A stretch of DNA of 64,000 nucleotides from Polyangium jinanense (GCF_028435365.1 NZ_JAGTJJ010000001.1:496001-560000), one strand, 5' to 3'. Positions 42,912 through 54,449 are shown, counted from the first letter of the stretch. Made by a program: numbers and translations. Notes: generated by a model from the letters alone, not told the origin.

Positions 42912-43901
42912 ATGAAGGCAATTCGAGTCGATGCGTTCGGGCCCCCGGCCGAGGTGGTCCGTTACCTCGAGGTGCCCGAGCCGGAATCGCCGCGCGAGGG
43001 CGAGATCACGGTCTCGGTCGAGGCAACCCCGATCAACCCGTCGGATCTCTTGATCCTGTCGGGCATCTACGGCGCGCTGCCGCGTCTGCCGACGGTGCCC
43101 GGAAAAGAAGGCGTGGGCCGCGTGATCGACGTGGGCCCCGGCGTGCGCGGAATCGAGCGAGGCACGCGCGTGCTCTTGCCGATCGGCGCAGGCGCGTGGC
43201 GCGAGCGGCTGAAGGTCCACGCCGAGGACGTGATCCCCGCGCCGGAAGGCGTGCCGGCCGAGCAGCTCGCGATGGCGACGTTGAACCCGCTCGCCGCGCA
43301 CTTCCTGCTGACGGCGCTCGTGAACCTCGGGCCCGGCGACTTCCTCGTGCAGAACGCGGCGAGCTCGGCGATCGGGCGGTGGATCGTCACGCTCGCGAAG
43401 GAGCGCGGCATCAAGACGGTGAACGTGGTGCGGCGCGCGTCGCAGTGCGAGCCGTTGCGCGCGCTCGGCGCGAACGTGGTGCTCGTCGACGGCGCCGAGC
43501 TCGGCAAGCGCATCACCGCGGCGACGCGTGGCGCGTCGATCAAGCTCGGGCTCGACGCGGTCGCGGGCGGCGCGACGACGCGCATCGCGGGTTGTCTCGG
43601 TCGCGGCGGCACTGTCGTGAGTTACGGCATGCTGAGCGGACAGCCGGGGCACATCGCGACGAACGATCTCGTGTTCCGCGACATCCACCTGCGCGGCTTC
43701 TGGCTCGCTTCGCACCTCGCGACGATCCCGAAGGAGGAGCTCTGCGAGCTCTGGAAGCGGCTCGCGGGCCTGGTCGCGACGAGCGCGGTCGCCGTGCCGG
43801 TCGAGGCGACGTACACGCTCGATCGAATCAAGGACGCCGTGACGCACGCCGAGCGTGAAGGCCGCGGCGGCAAGATCGTCCTCGTCCCGCAGGGCCGCTG
43901 A
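42912..43901 (+). CDS. MDR-family NAD(P)H oxidoreductase (enoyl reductase/quinone reductase type)
   Basis: 329 residues. The medium-chain dehydrogenase/reductase fold is clear: EATPINPSDLLILSGIYGAL, PTVPGKEGVGRVIDVGPGVR, and the nucleotide-binding FLVQNAASSAIGRWIVTLAK. There are no zinc-site cysteines, so it is a zinc-free member. NPSDLLILSG with NPLAAHFLLTALVNL is close to mitochondrial-type 2-enoyl-thioester reductases (MECR/Etr1). It starts 6 bases after the kinase fusion and likely shares its transcript. Its stop codon abuts that of convergent PgeF. Enoyl-CoA/ACP reductase versus quinone reductase cannot be decided from the sequence. Confidence 0.82.
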   Translation: MKAIRVDAFGPPAEVVRYLEVPEPESPREGEITVSVEATPINPSDLLILSGIYGALPRLPTVPGKEGVGRVIDVGPGVRGIERGTRVLLPIGAGAWRERLKVHAEDVIPAPEGVPAEQLAMATLNPLAAHFLLTALVNLGPGDFLVQNAASSAIGRWIVTLAKERGIKTVNVVRRASQCEPLRALGANVVLVDGAELGKRITAATRGASIKLGLDAVAGGATTRIAGCLGRGGTVVSYGMLSGQPGHIATNDLVFRDIHLRGFWLASHLATIPKEELCELWKRLAGLVATSAVAVPVEATYTLDRIKDAVTHAEREGRGGKIVLVPQGR

Positions 43902-44795
43902 TCAAGCGCGCGCGACGATCGCCGAGAGGAGCCGTCCGCTCTTCGCGGCGTCACGCCGATACGAGAAGTAACGCTCGCGATCACACACGGTACAGCCGCG
44001 GACATCGTCGATTCGCGAGGGCTCGACGCCCGCGGCCGTGAGCTGCGCGCGGACGATGCGGCGAAGGTCGACGTGCGCGCGGTCGCGGCTGCGATCGACG
44101 ACGTCGTCGCCGGCGTCGGAGGCGCTGGCGAGCGAGGCTGCGACGTCATCGCCGACCTCGAAGCAACACGGCTCGATGTGCGGGCCGATCGCCGCGACGA
44201 TGCTCGGTGAAGACGCGAGCGTGCGGAGAACGGCGACGCCCGCGGCGGCTGCGTTCGCCACGGTGCCGCGCCAACCGCTGTGCACGGCGACGACGGCGCC
44301 GCTCTGTCGATCGGCGAGCAAGACGGGCACGCAGTCGGCGGAGCGCACGCCGCACGCGACGCCGCGCGTGCGCGAGGCAGTGATGTCGCCGAGGCGCTTC
44401 ACGACCTCCTCGCGGTCTTCGGTACCGTCGAGGATGTGCGCGTCGGTGCCGTGAACCTGGCTGAGGATGTAAAGGCGCGACAGGGGCACACCCAGGGCCT
44501 CGGCGCAACGACGAATGTTCTCCTGCACGTCCGACGGGTCGTCTCCGGTGGCGGCGGCGGCGACGTTCAGGGAGTCCCACGGGGGACGGCTGACCCCGCC
44601 AGCGCGCGTGAAGAACGCGTGGCGGAAGCCCTCGGCGTCGAGAAGTGCCGAGAAAACAGGGCTCGGCGCGCTCGCCAGGGGGGGTCCGGAAGGGGGGCCC
44701 GAAGGGGGATCGGCAAGGGCTTCGGCCGGGGGGTTACCGGAATCCCGGGATGGCGTGGTGCGTTGGGACGCCTGCTCTCCATTCGGGCTTTTCAC
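43902..44795 (-). CDS. pgeF: Peptidoglycan editing factor PgeF-like (YfiH/laccase domain) protein
   Basis: 297 residues. The family signs are FFTRAGGVSRPPWDSLNVAA, LYILSQVHGTDAHI, GVRSADCVPVLLADRQSGAV, VAVHSGWRGTVANAAAAGVA (zinc His) and IGPHIEPCCFEVGDDV (Cys ligand). In E. coli this family removes wrongly incorporated residues from peptidoglycan precursors; others are purine nucleoside phosphorylases, and the old name polyphenol oxidase is unreliable. The N-terminus carries a Pro/Ser-rich extension of about 45 residues, possibly disordered, and the true start could be inside it. It is divergent from the next kinase gene by 76 bases. Confidence 0.85.
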   Translation of the reverse strand: MKSPNGEQASQRTTPSRDSGNPPAEALADPPSGPPSGPPLASAPSPVFSALLDAEGFRHAFFTRAGGVSRPPWDSLNVAAAATGDDPSDVQENIRRCAEALGVPLSRLYILSQVHGTDAHILDGTEDREEVVKRLGDITASRTRGVACGVRSADCVPVLLADRQSGAVVAVHSGWRGTVANAAAAGVAVLRTLASSPSIVAAIGPHIEPCCFEVGDDVAASLASASDAGDDVVDRSRDRAHVDLRRIVRAQLTAAGVEPSRIDDVRGCTVCDRERYFSYRRDAAKSGRLLSAIVARA

Positions 44796-44871
44796 GGATC
44801 TTCCTCGCCGGACGTGAGGCTGTCATGGACGAGCGAGGCCGGCGAGGTGATATTTTCCGGCTGAAGATCCG

Positions 44872-46278
44872 ATGCGCCCGCAAGACCCGAACATCGGCCG
44901 AGACATTCTGGGCGGTCAGTTCCAGATCCTGCAGAAGATCGGCTCGGGCGGGATGGGATCCGTCTACAAGGCCGCGCAACCGGCGATGAACCGGATGGTG
45001 GCCGTGAAGATCCTCCATCCGAAGCTCGCGAACCGCAAAGACCTCGTCTCGAGGTTCCGACGCGAAGCGCGCGCGATGAGCCACCTGACGCACCCGAACA
45101 CGGTGAAGGTGCTGCTCTACGGCGAGCTCGAAGACGGCTCGCTGTACATCGTGATGGAGTACCTGGAGGGGAAAAACCTCAACCAGATCGTCCGCAAGGA
45201 GGGGCCGATGCCCCTCGATCGCGCGATCCCGGTGCTCATCCAGGTCTGCGGCGCGCTGCAAGAGGCGCACTCGCAGGGGATCGTCCACCGCGACCTGAAG
45301 CCCGAGAACATCTTTTTGTCCACCAACGGAGGTCTGCGCGACTTCCCGAAGGTGCTCGACTTCGGTCTCGCGAAGGTCACCGAGCGCGAGCTGCGCCCAG
45401 GCTCCGTGATGCTCACGCAGGAGGGCATGGTCTTCGGGACGCCGGAGTTCATGTCGCCCGAGCAAGCCCAGGGCAAACCGCTCGACGCGCGCAGCGACAT
45501 CTACTCGCTCGCGGTGATCCTCTACGAGATGCTCACCGGCAAGCTGCCGTTCGATGCGCGCACGCCGATGGAGTTCATCCAGCACCACGTGACGAAGCCG
45601 CCGCTCGCGCTGGAGACGCGCGTGCCGGGGAAAACCTTCCCGCAAGGACTCGGCGCGGTGATCGCGAAGGCGCTCGAGAAGCGGCCGGAGGATCGATACA
45701 CGACGGCCGCGGACTTCGCCGACGCGCTGAAGCCGTACGCGCCGGGCGGAGGCAAGGGTTTCTCCGGGCTGTTCCCCGCGAGCAGCATGGAGGTGCTCGA
45801 GAAGGCGTCGCGCTCGCACGCCGAGGTCGCGAACATGCCGGAGGCGAAGCCGGAGTCGCAGCGCCAGCCCGCACCCGGGTCCTCACGGCAAGGAGGCGCG
45901 GCCGCGCCCGCCGCGATGGACGGCGCGCCCTCGAACCGCAAGCCGAACGGCGCCAACCCGATGACGAGCACGGGCAATCCGGCGTCGGCGCCGCGGTCGC
46001 CGATGACGAGCACGGGCAACCCGGCGTCGGCGCCGCGGCCGATGCCGTCGCCGCACGCCGTGAGCCCGAAGCTCAGGTCGGGGATCACCGACGGCCCGTC
46101 GTCGCTGCGCATCGCGCCACCCGCGTCGAGGTCGCAGCCGGGCCCCACGCCCGCGCCCACGCCCGCGCCCGTCGTCGTGAAGGGCACGCCGTCGACGCTG
46201 ATGCTCGTCGGCGTGGCAGTGGGCTTCTTGATCGTGGGCGTGCTCCTCGCCGTCATCGTCCTCAAGCTGCTTCGCTAG
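44872..46278 (+). CDS. Membrane-anchored Ser/Thr protein kinase
   Basis: 468 residues. The kinase domain spans about 14-285: LQKIGSGGMGSVYKAAQPAM, VAVKIL, IVHRDLKPENIFL, LDFGLAKVT, GTPEFMSPEQAQGKPLDARS. A Pro/Ser/Ala-rich juxtamembrane linker of about 150 residues includes a 14-residue tandem repeat (MTSTGNPASAPRSP). One C-terminal helix (TLMLVGVAVGFLIVGVLLAV) ends the protein after a few residues, so the kinase faces the cytoplasm with no external sensor domain. This is the common PknB-like myxobacterial form lacking PASTA repeats. The PBP gene follows by 42 bases on the same strand, a possible link to cell-wall control. Confidence 0.9.
   Translation: MRPQDPNIGRDILGGQFQILQKIGSGGMGSVYKAAQPAMNRMVAVKILHPKLANRKDLVSRFRREARAMSHLTHPNTVKVLLYGELEDGSLYIVMEYLEGKNLNQIVRKEGPMPLDRAIPVLIQVCGALQEAHSQGIVHRDLKPENIFLSTNGGLRDFPKVLDFGLAKVTERELRPGSVMLTQEGMVFGTPEFMSPEQAQGKPLDARSDIYSLAVILYEMLTGKLPFDARTPMEFIQHHVTKPPLALETRVPGKTFPQGLGAVIAKALEKRPEDRYTTAADFADALKPYAPGGGKGFSGLFPASSMEVLEKASRSHAEVANMPEAKPESQRQPAPGSSRQGGAAAPAAMDGAPSNRKPNGANPMTSTGNPASAPRSPMTSTGNPASAPRPMPSPHAVSPKLRSGITDGPSSLRIAPPASRSQPGPTPAPTPAPVVVKGTPSTLMLVGVAVGFLIVGVLLAVIVLKLLR
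45961..46044. repeat. Tandem repeat in the kinase linker, two 42-base units
   Basis: Two units of 42 bases start at 45961 and 46003 and encode MTSTGNPASAPRSP and a near copy. The first 35 or so bases match almost exactly, and the end of the second unit diverges. It lies in the disordered linker before the membrane helix. Confidence 0.65.
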
Positions 46279-46320
46279 CGGACGATCCGAAGCGCGCTCG
46301 GCGTTTCCGAGACACCCACC

Positions 46321-48945
46321 ATGCCGGCCGATCGCCCCTCCGAAGAACAGAACGGTAGCGACGCGAGGAAGAGCTCGCCCGCAGCGCCAAACGAGGCGAA
46401 GAGCTCGCCCGCAGCGCCGAACGAGGCGATGAGCACGACCGACGAGGAGCGCGAGAAGCGGCGCGCCGCGCGCAGGCGCAAGCGAACGATCCAGCGCTGG
46501 GTGCGGCGCGCGGGGATCGCGATCGTGCTGCTCGCGGCGGCGGCGATGCTCGGCGTCGCGCTGACGATCCGGCACTACGAGGCGGACCTGCCGTCGACGG
46601 AGGAGCTCAAGAGTTACAGGCCGCCGCAGGTGACGCGCGTGCTCGCGCGTGGCGGTCAGGTGGTGCTCGGCGAGCTGTTCGTCGAGCGGCGCACGATCGT
46701 CGATGTCGAGTCCTTGCCTGCGCACGTGCGCTACGCGGCGCTCGCCGCGGAGGACGCGGCCTTCTACGAGCACAAGGGGCTCGACTATCCGGGGATGCTG
46801 CGCGCGCTCTACAAGAACCTGCGCGGCGCGAGCACGAAGCAGGGTGCGAGCACGATCACGCAGCAGGTCGTGAAGAACGTGCTGCTCACGTCCGAGCGCA
46901 CGTTCGACCGGAAGATGAAGGAGGTCATCCTCGCGCGTCGCATCGAGCAGGAGCTCACGAAGAACGAGATCCTCGGGCTCTACCTGAACCACATCTACTT
47001 CGGGCACGGGCGCTACGGGATCGAGGAGGCTTGTCGGTACTACTTCGGCAAGTCGATCCGCGAGGCGACGCTCGCGCAGGCCGCGCTCCTCGCGGGGATC
47101 GTGAAGGGGCCGGGCATCTACTCGCCACGCGTGAGCCTCGAGCGCGCGAAGAAGCGGCGCGAGTACGTGCTCGGGCAGATGCTCGCGAAGGGCTTCGCGA
47201 CGGCGGAAGAGGTGGAGCGCGCGCGGACGGAGGAGGTGAACCTCGCGCCCGCGCAGGAAGAGATGCGCGAGCTCGCGCCCGAGGTCGTCGAGGAAGCGAA
47301 GCGGACGCTGCGCGCGCTCGTGGGGCCGGACGCGGATCGTGGCGGCTACACGATCACGACGACGATCGATCCGACGCTGCAGTCGAAGGCGCGCGGCGCG
47401 GTGCGGTCGAGCCTCGACGCGTACTTGAAGCGGCACAACATGGTCGCGCCGCTCGCGCCGGGCAAACGCGAGCCGCCCGCGTTCGAGGGCGCGCCGAAGC
47501 CGAGTGGTCATCGCGTGTACGCCGGCGTCGTGACGGGACACGACGACACGAAGGGGCTCTTGTTCGTGCGGATCGGCGCGCTCGCAGGCGCGGTCGATCT
47601 GCGCGGGAAGAGTCGGTACAACCCGAAGGATCTCCTGCCGAGCCAGTTCGCGAAGGTCGGCAAGGTGCTGCGCGTGAGCCTCGTGGACCCGAAGGAGGCC
47701 GCCGCGTCGGCCGCGGATCCGCGCCAGGGCGCGCCCGAGCCGCCGCACGAGGAGCCGCCGCCGGAGCAAATGCCGAAGGAGAAGACGCAGCCCGCGGGGC
47801 TACGGCTCGAGCTAGGTCCGCAGTCGGCGCTCGTGGCGATCGACGTCGCGACGCGCGACATCGTGGCGCTCGTCGGTGGCTACGAGGGCGTGCGCGCCGG
47901 GCTCGATCGGACGCTCGCGAAGAGGCAGCCGGGCTCGACGTTCAAGGCGTTCGTCTACGCGTACGGCATCCACACGCGCAAGCTCACGCCGGCCACGTTG
48001 CTCGAGACGAACCCCGCAGCGCTGAAGGGCTACCAGCCGAACAACTACGACGAGAGCGAAGGGAAGACGCCGGCACGTCTGCGTGAGGCGCTCGCGCACA
48101 GCGTGAACGTGGCCGCGGTGTGGTCGATCCAGGAGCTCGGTCCGGCGAACGTGATGACGTTCGCGCAAGAGCTCGGGATCGAGTCGAAGCTCGGCGCGGA
48201 TCTGTCGCTCGCGCTCGGGGCCTACGAGGTGACGCCGCGCGAGATGGCCGCGGCGTACGCGGCGTTCGCGGCAGGCGGCGAGTACAAGAAGCCGCGGCTC
48301 ATCACGCGGATCACCGGGCCGAACGGGGTCGACATCCAGCTCGACGCGGAGCCGGAGCCGAAGCGCGTGCTCACCGAGGAGGAGGCGTTCCTGATGAACA
48401 GCCTGCTCCGGACCGTGGTGGAGCGAGGCACGGCGACACGCGCGAAGGCGCTCGATCGATGGATCGCCGGCAAGACCGGGACGAGCAACCAGTCGAAGGA
48501 CGCGTGGTTCGTCGGTTACTCGATGGACATCGCGTGCGCGGTGTGGACAGGCTTCGACGACGCAGCGCCGCTCGGCGCGGGCGAGACGGGCGCAGTCGCG
48601 TCGCTGCCCGCGTTCGTGGACTTCATGCGCGAGGCGCACGCGGGCAAACCGAAGCGCGCGCCGACCGAGCCCGCGGGCCTCGAGCACAAGCAGATCGATC
48701 CGGAGACGGGCCTGCTCGCGTACGAGGGGCAGGAGAACGCGGTCGACGAGGTGTTCTTGAAGGACACCTCGCCCGACGCGGGCGTCGACGCCGCGCCGGA
48801 CGGCGAGGCGGACGCGGAGACGGGCGCAGCCGAGGAGGGCGCGGAGGCGGGCGCGGAGGAGCCGCTCCCGGTCATCCCGGTGCCGACGCTGAAGCCGGAG
48901 GGGTCGCCCGGCGAGGGCGAAGGGGAGCACGCCAAGGAGCCTTGA
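46321..48945 (+). CDS. Class A penicillin-binding protein (transglycosylase/transpeptidase)
   Basis: 874 residues. A cytoplasmic N-terminus (with a 10-residue tandem repeat KSSPAAPNEA) and one membrane helix (AGIAIVLLAAAAMLGVALTI) precede the GT51 transglycosylase domain, with catalytic EDAAFYEHKGLDYPG and GASTITQQVVKN. The transpeptidase domain has RQPGSTFKAFV (active Ser about 539), SVN at AHSVNVAAV and KTGTSNQSKD. It polymerises and cross-links peptidoglycan at the outer face of the inner membrane. The end is a long Asp/Glu/Pro/Gly-rich tail of about 90 residues. It follows the membrane Ser/Thr kinase gene, which could regulate it. Confidence 0.93.
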   Translation: MPADRPSEEQNGSDARKSSPAAPNEAKSSPAAPNEAMSTTDEEREKRRAARRRKRTIQRWVRRAGIAIVLLAAAAMLGVALTIRHYEADLPSTEELKSYRPPQVTRVLARGGQVVLGELFVERRTIVDVESLPAHVRYAALAAEDAAFYEHKGLDYPGMLRALYKNLRGASTKQGASTITQQVVKNVLLTSERTFDRKMKEVILARRIEQELTKNEILGLYLNHIYFGHGRYGIEEACRYYFGKSIREATLAQAALLAGIVKGPGIYSPRVSLERAKKRREYVLGQMLAKGFATAEEVERARTEEVNLAPAQEEMRELAPEVVEEAKRTLRALVGPDADRGGYTITTTIDPTLQSKARGAVRSSLDAYLKRHNMVAPLAPGKREPPAFEGAPKPSGHRVYAGVVTGHDDTKGLLFVRIGALAGAVDLRGKSRYNPKDLLPSQFAKVGKVLRVSLVDPKEAAASAADPRQGAPEPPHEEPPPEQMPKEKTQPAGLRLELGPQSALVAIDVATRDIVALVGGYEGVRAGLDRTLAKRQPGSTFKAFVYAYGIHTRKLTPATLLETNPAALKGYQPNNYDESEGKTPARLREALAHSVNVAAVWSIQELGPANVMTFAQELGIESKLGADLSLALGAYEVTPREMAAAYAAFAAGGEYKKPRLITRITGPNGVDIQLDAEPEPKRVLTEEEAFLMNSLLRTVVERGTATRAKALDRWIAGKTGTSNQSKDAWFVGYSMDIACAVWTGFDDAAPLGAGETGAVASLPAFVDFMREAHAGKPKRAPTEPAGLEHKQIDPETGLLAYEGQENAVDEVFLKDTSPDAGVDAAPDGEADAETGAAEEGAEAGAEEPLPVIPVPTLKPEGSPGEGEGEHAKEP
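46369..46428. repeat. Tandem repeat in the PBP N-terminus, two 30-base units
   Basis: Two 30-base units, each encoding KSSPAAPNEA, differ by one base. They lie in the cytoplasmic tail before the membrane helix and are likely to vary in number between strains. Confidence 0.65.
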
Positions 48946-48966
48946 GGCTCCGGCGTTCGTTCGAGC

Positions 48967-49578
48967 TCAAACGAGCTCGTCGGTGGGCCCTGCGCCCTCG
49001 CGCAGGATGTGCACGTCGCCTGCGCTGAGGTCGACGACGGTCGTGGGCAGGGTGCCGCCAGCACCGGCGTCGAGGACGAGCTCGAGGCCGGGGAAGCGCT
49101 CCTTGATCTCCCACGGATCGACCATGGGATCCTCGCCGGGGGGCGCCGCGGTCGTGCTGATGATCGGCCGCCCGAGCTCACGCACGATCGCGAGCGTGAC
49201 GGGATGCGAAGGCACGCGGATGCCCACGGTCTTCTTGTTCATCTGCACGATCTTCGGCACCTCCCGCGTCGCTTGGAGCACAAAGCAATACGGGCCGGGC
49301 AGGAAGCGCTTGAGCACGCGGTAGGCCGCGTTCTCGACGATCGCGTACCGCGCGATGTCACCGAGATCCGGGCAGATGAAGGCGAGGTTCTTGTCTCGCT
49401 GCATCCCCTTGATCTGGTAGAGCGTCTCGATCGCCTGCTTGTTGAAGAGGTCGCAGCCGAGCCCGTAGACGGTGTCCGTCGGGTAAGCGATGACGCCGCC
49501 CTTCTCCAGGATCTCGACGGCGCGCCGGATCTTGCGAGGCTCGGGGTGCTCGGGGTTGATAGGGAGGAGGATGGCCAC
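48967..49578 (-). CDS. Threonylcarbamoyl-AMP synthase family protein (Sua5/YciO/YrdC)
   Basis: 203 residues. The YrdC fold is recognised by IRRAVEILEKGGVIAYPTDT, VYGLGCDLFNKQAIETLYQI, KGMQRDKNLAFICPDLGDIA, FLPGPYCFVLQATREVPKIV and VGIRVPSHPVTLAIVRELGR with PIISTTAAPPGEDP. The family makes threonylcarbamoyl-AMP from threonine, bicarbonate and ATP for t6A37 of tRNA; YciO members have diverged. The KGMQRDKNLAFIC region and length are nearer to YciO, so I leave the symbol open. It is 91 bases downstream of atpG on the same strand. Cytoplasmic. Confidence 0.85.
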   Translation of the reverse strand: MAILLPINPEHPEPRKIRRAVEILEKGGVIAYPTDTVYGLGCDLFNKQAIETLYQIKGMQRDKNLAFICPDLGDIARYAIVENAAYRVLKRFLPGPYCFVLQATREVPKIVQMNKKTVGIRVPSHPVTLAIVRELGRPIISTTAAPPGEDPMVDPWEIKERFPGLELVLDAGAGGTLPTTVVDLSAGDVHILREGAGPTDELV

Positions 49579-49668
49579 AGGTGCGGCTCGGGAGGTGAGG
49601 ACTGCGGGCTGTGGGGCGCGGCTCGGCGCGTCCGAGCGACGCGCCCCACGAGCGGGACGAGGAAGGAC

Positions 49669-50604
49669 CTAGTCCTTCAGCGCCTCGCTGCCACCGATGA
49701 TCTCCATGAGCTCCTTGGTGATCGCAGCCTGACGCGCGCGGTTGTATTCGAGCGTCAAGCGCTCGACCATTTCCTTCGCGTTCTTCGTGGCCGCGTCCAT
49801 CGCCGTGAGCTTTGCGCCAAACTCGCTCGCCATCGACTCGTAGAGCGCGCGCAGGAGCGAGATGTCGACGTACATCGGCGCGAGCACGTCGAGCAGTGCC
49901 TCGCGGCTCGGCTCGAAGATGAACTCGGTCGCCGACGTCGCCTCGGCCTGGTCGCCCTCGGCGAGGGGACGAACGGGCAAGAGGCGCTCGACCACGACCT
50001 GCTGGGTGACCGCGCTCTTGAACTCGTTGTAGATGACGTAAATGCTGTCGACCTCGCCCTTGAGGAAGGGATCGAGGATCTCCTTGCCCACGCGCTGCGC
50101 CGTCTCGAGGGCGAGCTTCTCCCAGACGCCCGGGAGGTAGCCGAGGTTCGGGGCGTTGCGGCGGCTCATGTAGTCCCGGCCTTTGCGGCCGATGACCTTC
50201 ATGGTCACCTCCTGCCCCTGATCGACGCGGCTCTTCCACTCGCGCTCGGCGCGCTTGTTGATGTTCGTGTTGAACGCGCCGCAGAGGCCACGATCACTCG
50301 TGAGGATCAGGAGCATCACGCGGCGCTCCGGACGCTCGACGAGCAGCGGGTGGAGCGGGCGCTCGAGGACGACGTCGGCGTCCGCAGGGACGCCTTGCCC
50401 GGCGTCCTGCGCGCTCGCCGCGCGCGCCGAGGCCGTGATCGCCGCGAGGACCTCCTGCGTCTTGATGGCGTACGGACGCAGCTCGGTGATGCGCTGCTGG
50501 GCACGGTTGAGCCGCGCGCCAGCAACCATCTTCATCGCGCGCGTGATCTTCTGCGTCGAGCGGACGCTGGTGATGCGCTTGCGGATCGCTTTGAGCGAAG
50601 GCAC
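49669..50604 (-). CDS. atpG: ATP synthase F1 gamma subunit
   Basis: 311 residues; the central rotor stalk of F1. The ends match the family: MPSLKAIRKRITSVRSTQKI with TRAMKMVAGARLNRAQQRI, and at the C-terminus LDAATKNAKEMVERLTLEYN with RARQAAITKELMEIIGG. The middle is longer than in E. coli (about 290 residues), including a Gln/Asp-rich loop (RAASAQDAGQGVPADADVV). It starts 3 bases after atpA. The usual beta and epsilon genes do not follow; a Sua5-type gene does. Confidence 0.95.
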   Translation of the reverse strand: MPSLKAIRKRITSVRSTQKITRAMKMVAGARLNRAQQRITELRPYAIKTQEVLAAITASARAASAQDAGQGVPADADVVLERPLHPLLVERPERRVMLLILTSDRGLCGAFNTNINKRAEREWKSRVDQGQEVTMKVIGRKGRDYMSRRNAPNLGYLPGVWEKLALETAQRVGKEILDPFLKGEVDSIYVIYNEFKSAVTQQVVVERLLPVRPLAEGDQAEATSATEFIFEPSREALLDVLAPMYVDISLLRALYESMASEFGAKLTAMDAATKNAKEMVERLTLEYNRARQAAITKELMEIIGGSEALKD

Positions 50605-50607
50605 GGC

Positions 50608-52464
<1,857 letters not shown>

Positions 52465-52471
52465 CTATCGA

Positions 52472-53014
52472 CTAGGTGCGGAGCAGCGACTCGCGGAAGC
52501 TCTCGAGGCGGGCCTTGACGCTCCCGTCGATCACCCGGTCGCCGATGCGGGTGACGATGCCTGCGATGAGCGAGGGATCCTGCACGTTCGTGATGACGAC
52601 CTTGCGGCCCGTCGATTTCTCGAGCTCGGCGCGAAGCTTCGCAAGGTAGCTCTCGCTGAGCGGACCAGCGCTCGTGACCGTCGCGCGGAGCGTGCCCGCG
52701 TCCTCGTCCACGAGCTTCTCGAGCTGACGGACCATGTCCGGCAGCGCCGAGAGGCGCCTGCGCTTGGCGAGCAGACGAAGCGTCGAGAGCGCGGTCTCCG
52801 AGAGGCTCATGCGCTGGCCGACCTCCTTGAGGAGCGCCTCACGCTGTTCCTCCGCGATGAGCGGGCTCGAAAGGACCATCCGGAGCTCGTCCGACTTCTC
52901 GAAGCTCGCCGAGAAATCCGCGAGGTCCCGCGCGATCACGGGCAGATTCTTGAGCTCCTTGCCGAGCTCGAAGACCGCGCGCGCATACCGCCTGGCGATC
53001 GTCTCGCTGCTCAT
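52472..53014 (-). CDS. atpH: ATP synthase F1 delta subunit
   Basis: 180 residues; the peripheral connection at the top of F1. The family shape is seen in [20 protein letters not shown] near the start and in the C-terminal [20 protein letters not shown] and [20 protein letters not shown], which match the OSCP/delta signature. It overlaps the preceding b-subunit gene by four bases (ATGA), the sign of translational coupling. Confidence 0.93.
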   Translation of the reverse strand: MSSETIARRYARAVFELGKELKNLPVIARDLADFSASFEKSDELRMVLSSPLIAEEQREALLKEVGQRMSLSETALSTLRLLAKRRRLSALPDMVRQLEKLVDEDAGTLRATVTSAGPLSESYLAKLRAELEKSTGRKVVITNVQDPSLIAGIVTRIGDRVIDGSVKARLESFRESLLRT

Positions 53015-53979
53015 CGCGCTCCTCCTGCAGGCCCGCTCGAAGCGAGCGCCTCACGCACCGAGGTCAGGTAGTCCTCGCTCATCCGATCGAGATCGGCCTG
53101 CGCCGTGCGGCTGCGAATGATGTCCTCGGCCGCTGCCGTCGCGCCCTGCACCGCCTCGTGCATGAGCTCGATCCGCGCCGTCCGGAGCTCCTGCTCGATG
53201 CGGAACTCGGCGTCGCGACGCATGCGCGCCCGACGCTCCTCGGCCTCGGCGAGGATGTGCTTCTTCTCGAGCTCGGCCTGGGCCGCGTACTCGGCCTTCA
53301 GCACAGAGAGCGTCTCGGCCATCTGCTCGAACTTGGTCTCGTACTCGTCGAGCCGCTTCTGCGCCTCGTTCTTCAGGCGCGCCGCGTTGTCGATCTCCGA
53401 CATGATCGACTGCTTGCGCTTCACGAGCGCCTCGCCGATCGGCTTCTTGCCGAAGCGGTAGAGGAGGAACCCGAGCACGCCGAGGTTCAGGATCGACGCG
53501 AGGAACGGCGGCGGCTCGTTCTTCGGATCGCAGGGATCCGAGTGGTTCTCGTAGCGCCAGAGGAGCTTGTTCACGAAGCCCGGCTGGACCGCCTTCTCGT
53601 TGTTCACGGCGATCATGCCGTGCCACCAGTTGATCTGGTCGAAATGCGGGGCGTCGTGCGGGCCGTGGCCGGGGCAATGCCCGCCGTGCCCGCCGCCATG
53701 ATCGCTCGCCTTGGCGTGCGCCGGCGCGGGCGCGCGCTGCGGCTGCCGCTGCATCCCCGGCGGAAAACCAGGGCGCCCCGGCATCGCCTGCCCCGGCTGG
53801 CCACCCGGCATCGGACGGGGCATCTGCCCCGGCGCCGGCCGCGCCTGGCCGGGCGGGACGTCGAGCGGCGGGTGCCCCGCGGGCAAACCCTGGTTCGGGT
53901 TCGTCTGCGCGAACGCCGAAGCGCCCGCGAGACCCACCGCGAGCGGGAAGAAGACTTTCGCAAGCCTTCGCGACATCAT
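53011..53979 (-). CDS. atpF: ATP synthase F0 b subunit with signal-like and Pro/His-rich extension
   Basis: 322 residues, about twice the usual length. The N-terminus looks like a cleavable signal ([19 protein letters not shown]), followed by about 75 residues rich in Pro, Gly, Met and His ([19 protein letters not shown] and [20 protein letters not shown]). Then comes the membrane helix of a b subunit ([20 protein letters not shown]) and a long charged coiled coil ([20 protein letters not shown]) ending in [13 protein letters not shown]. Adding a cleaved leader and a His-rich periplasmic segment to b is unusual. It overlaps the flanking genes by 4 bases on each side. Confidence 0.88.
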   Translation of the reverse strand: MMSRRLAKVFFPLAVGLAGASAFAQTNPNQGLPAGHPPLDVPPGQARPAPGQMPRPMPGGQPGQAMPGRPGFPPGMQRQPQRAPAPAHAKASDHGGGHGGHCPGHGPHDAPHFDQINWWHGMIAVNNEKAVQPGFVNKLLWRYENHSDPCDPKNEPPPFLASILNLGVLGFLLYRFGKKPIGEALVKRKQSIMSEIDNAARLKNEAQKRLDEYETKFEQMAETLSVLKAEYAAQAELEKKHILAEAEERRARMRRDAEFRIEQELRTARIELMHEAVQGATAAAEDIIRSRTAQADLDRMSEDYLTSVREALASSGPAGGAR

Positions 53980-54449
53980 CGACCGACCTCCCGACCGAGG
54001 ACCCGGGACGCGATCTCGGCGGCGAGCGCCGGCTGCGCGTCCTTCAGTTCCTTCCTCATCTGCTCGACCTCCGCGGCGATCCGCGTCTTGCCCGTCTCGA
54101 GGATGCGCGCCGCCTCGTCACGCGCCTCGTTCATGATCTTCGTCTCGAGCTCCTTGGCCTCGCGGCGCAGCTTCTCGCGCTCGACGTTCGCCTCGCGCCG
54201 GACCTTCTCGAGCTCCGCCTCGTACTTCGTGAGCAGCTCGCCGGCCTTCGCGTCCATCGCGCGGGCCTCGACCTTCGCGCCCTCGGTGCGCTTCTCGCGC
54301 TCCTCGAACACGCGAAGCAGCGGATCGAAGAGCAAGGGCCGCAGCACGACGACGAAGGTCGTGAAAAGGATGAACTGGGCGATGAACGTCGGGTCGAAAT
54401 CGACGTTGATCGCCGAGGCGAAGAGCTTGGCTGAGGCGAGGTGGTTCAC
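53976..54449 (-). CDS. ATP synthase F0 b' (second b-type) subunit
   Basis: 157 residues; first gene of the operon fragment. A single membrane helix ([20 protein letters not shown], about 19-38) is followed by [20 protein letters not shown] and a long charged coiled coil to the end ([20 protein letters not shown]). Such a pair of short b' and longer b subunits forms a heterodimeric stator in photosynthetic bacteria and some Deltaproteobacteria-type lineages. The ATG-stop overlap with atpF (53976-53979) indicates coupling. The a and c subunits of F0, and beta and epsilon of F1, are not in this window. Confidence 0.88.
   Translation of the reverse strand: MNHLASAKLFASAINVDFDPTFIAQFILFTTFVVVLRPLLFDPLLRVFEEREKRTEGAKVEARAMDAKAGELLTKYEAELEKVRREANVEREKLRREAKELETKIMNEARDEAARILETGKTRIAAEVEQMRKELKDAQPALAAEIASRVLGREVGR

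Noticed and set aside
45961..46044. Short tandem repeat considered as a CRISPR-like array
   Set aside because: It has only two units, no spacers, and is in frame within a kinase linker.
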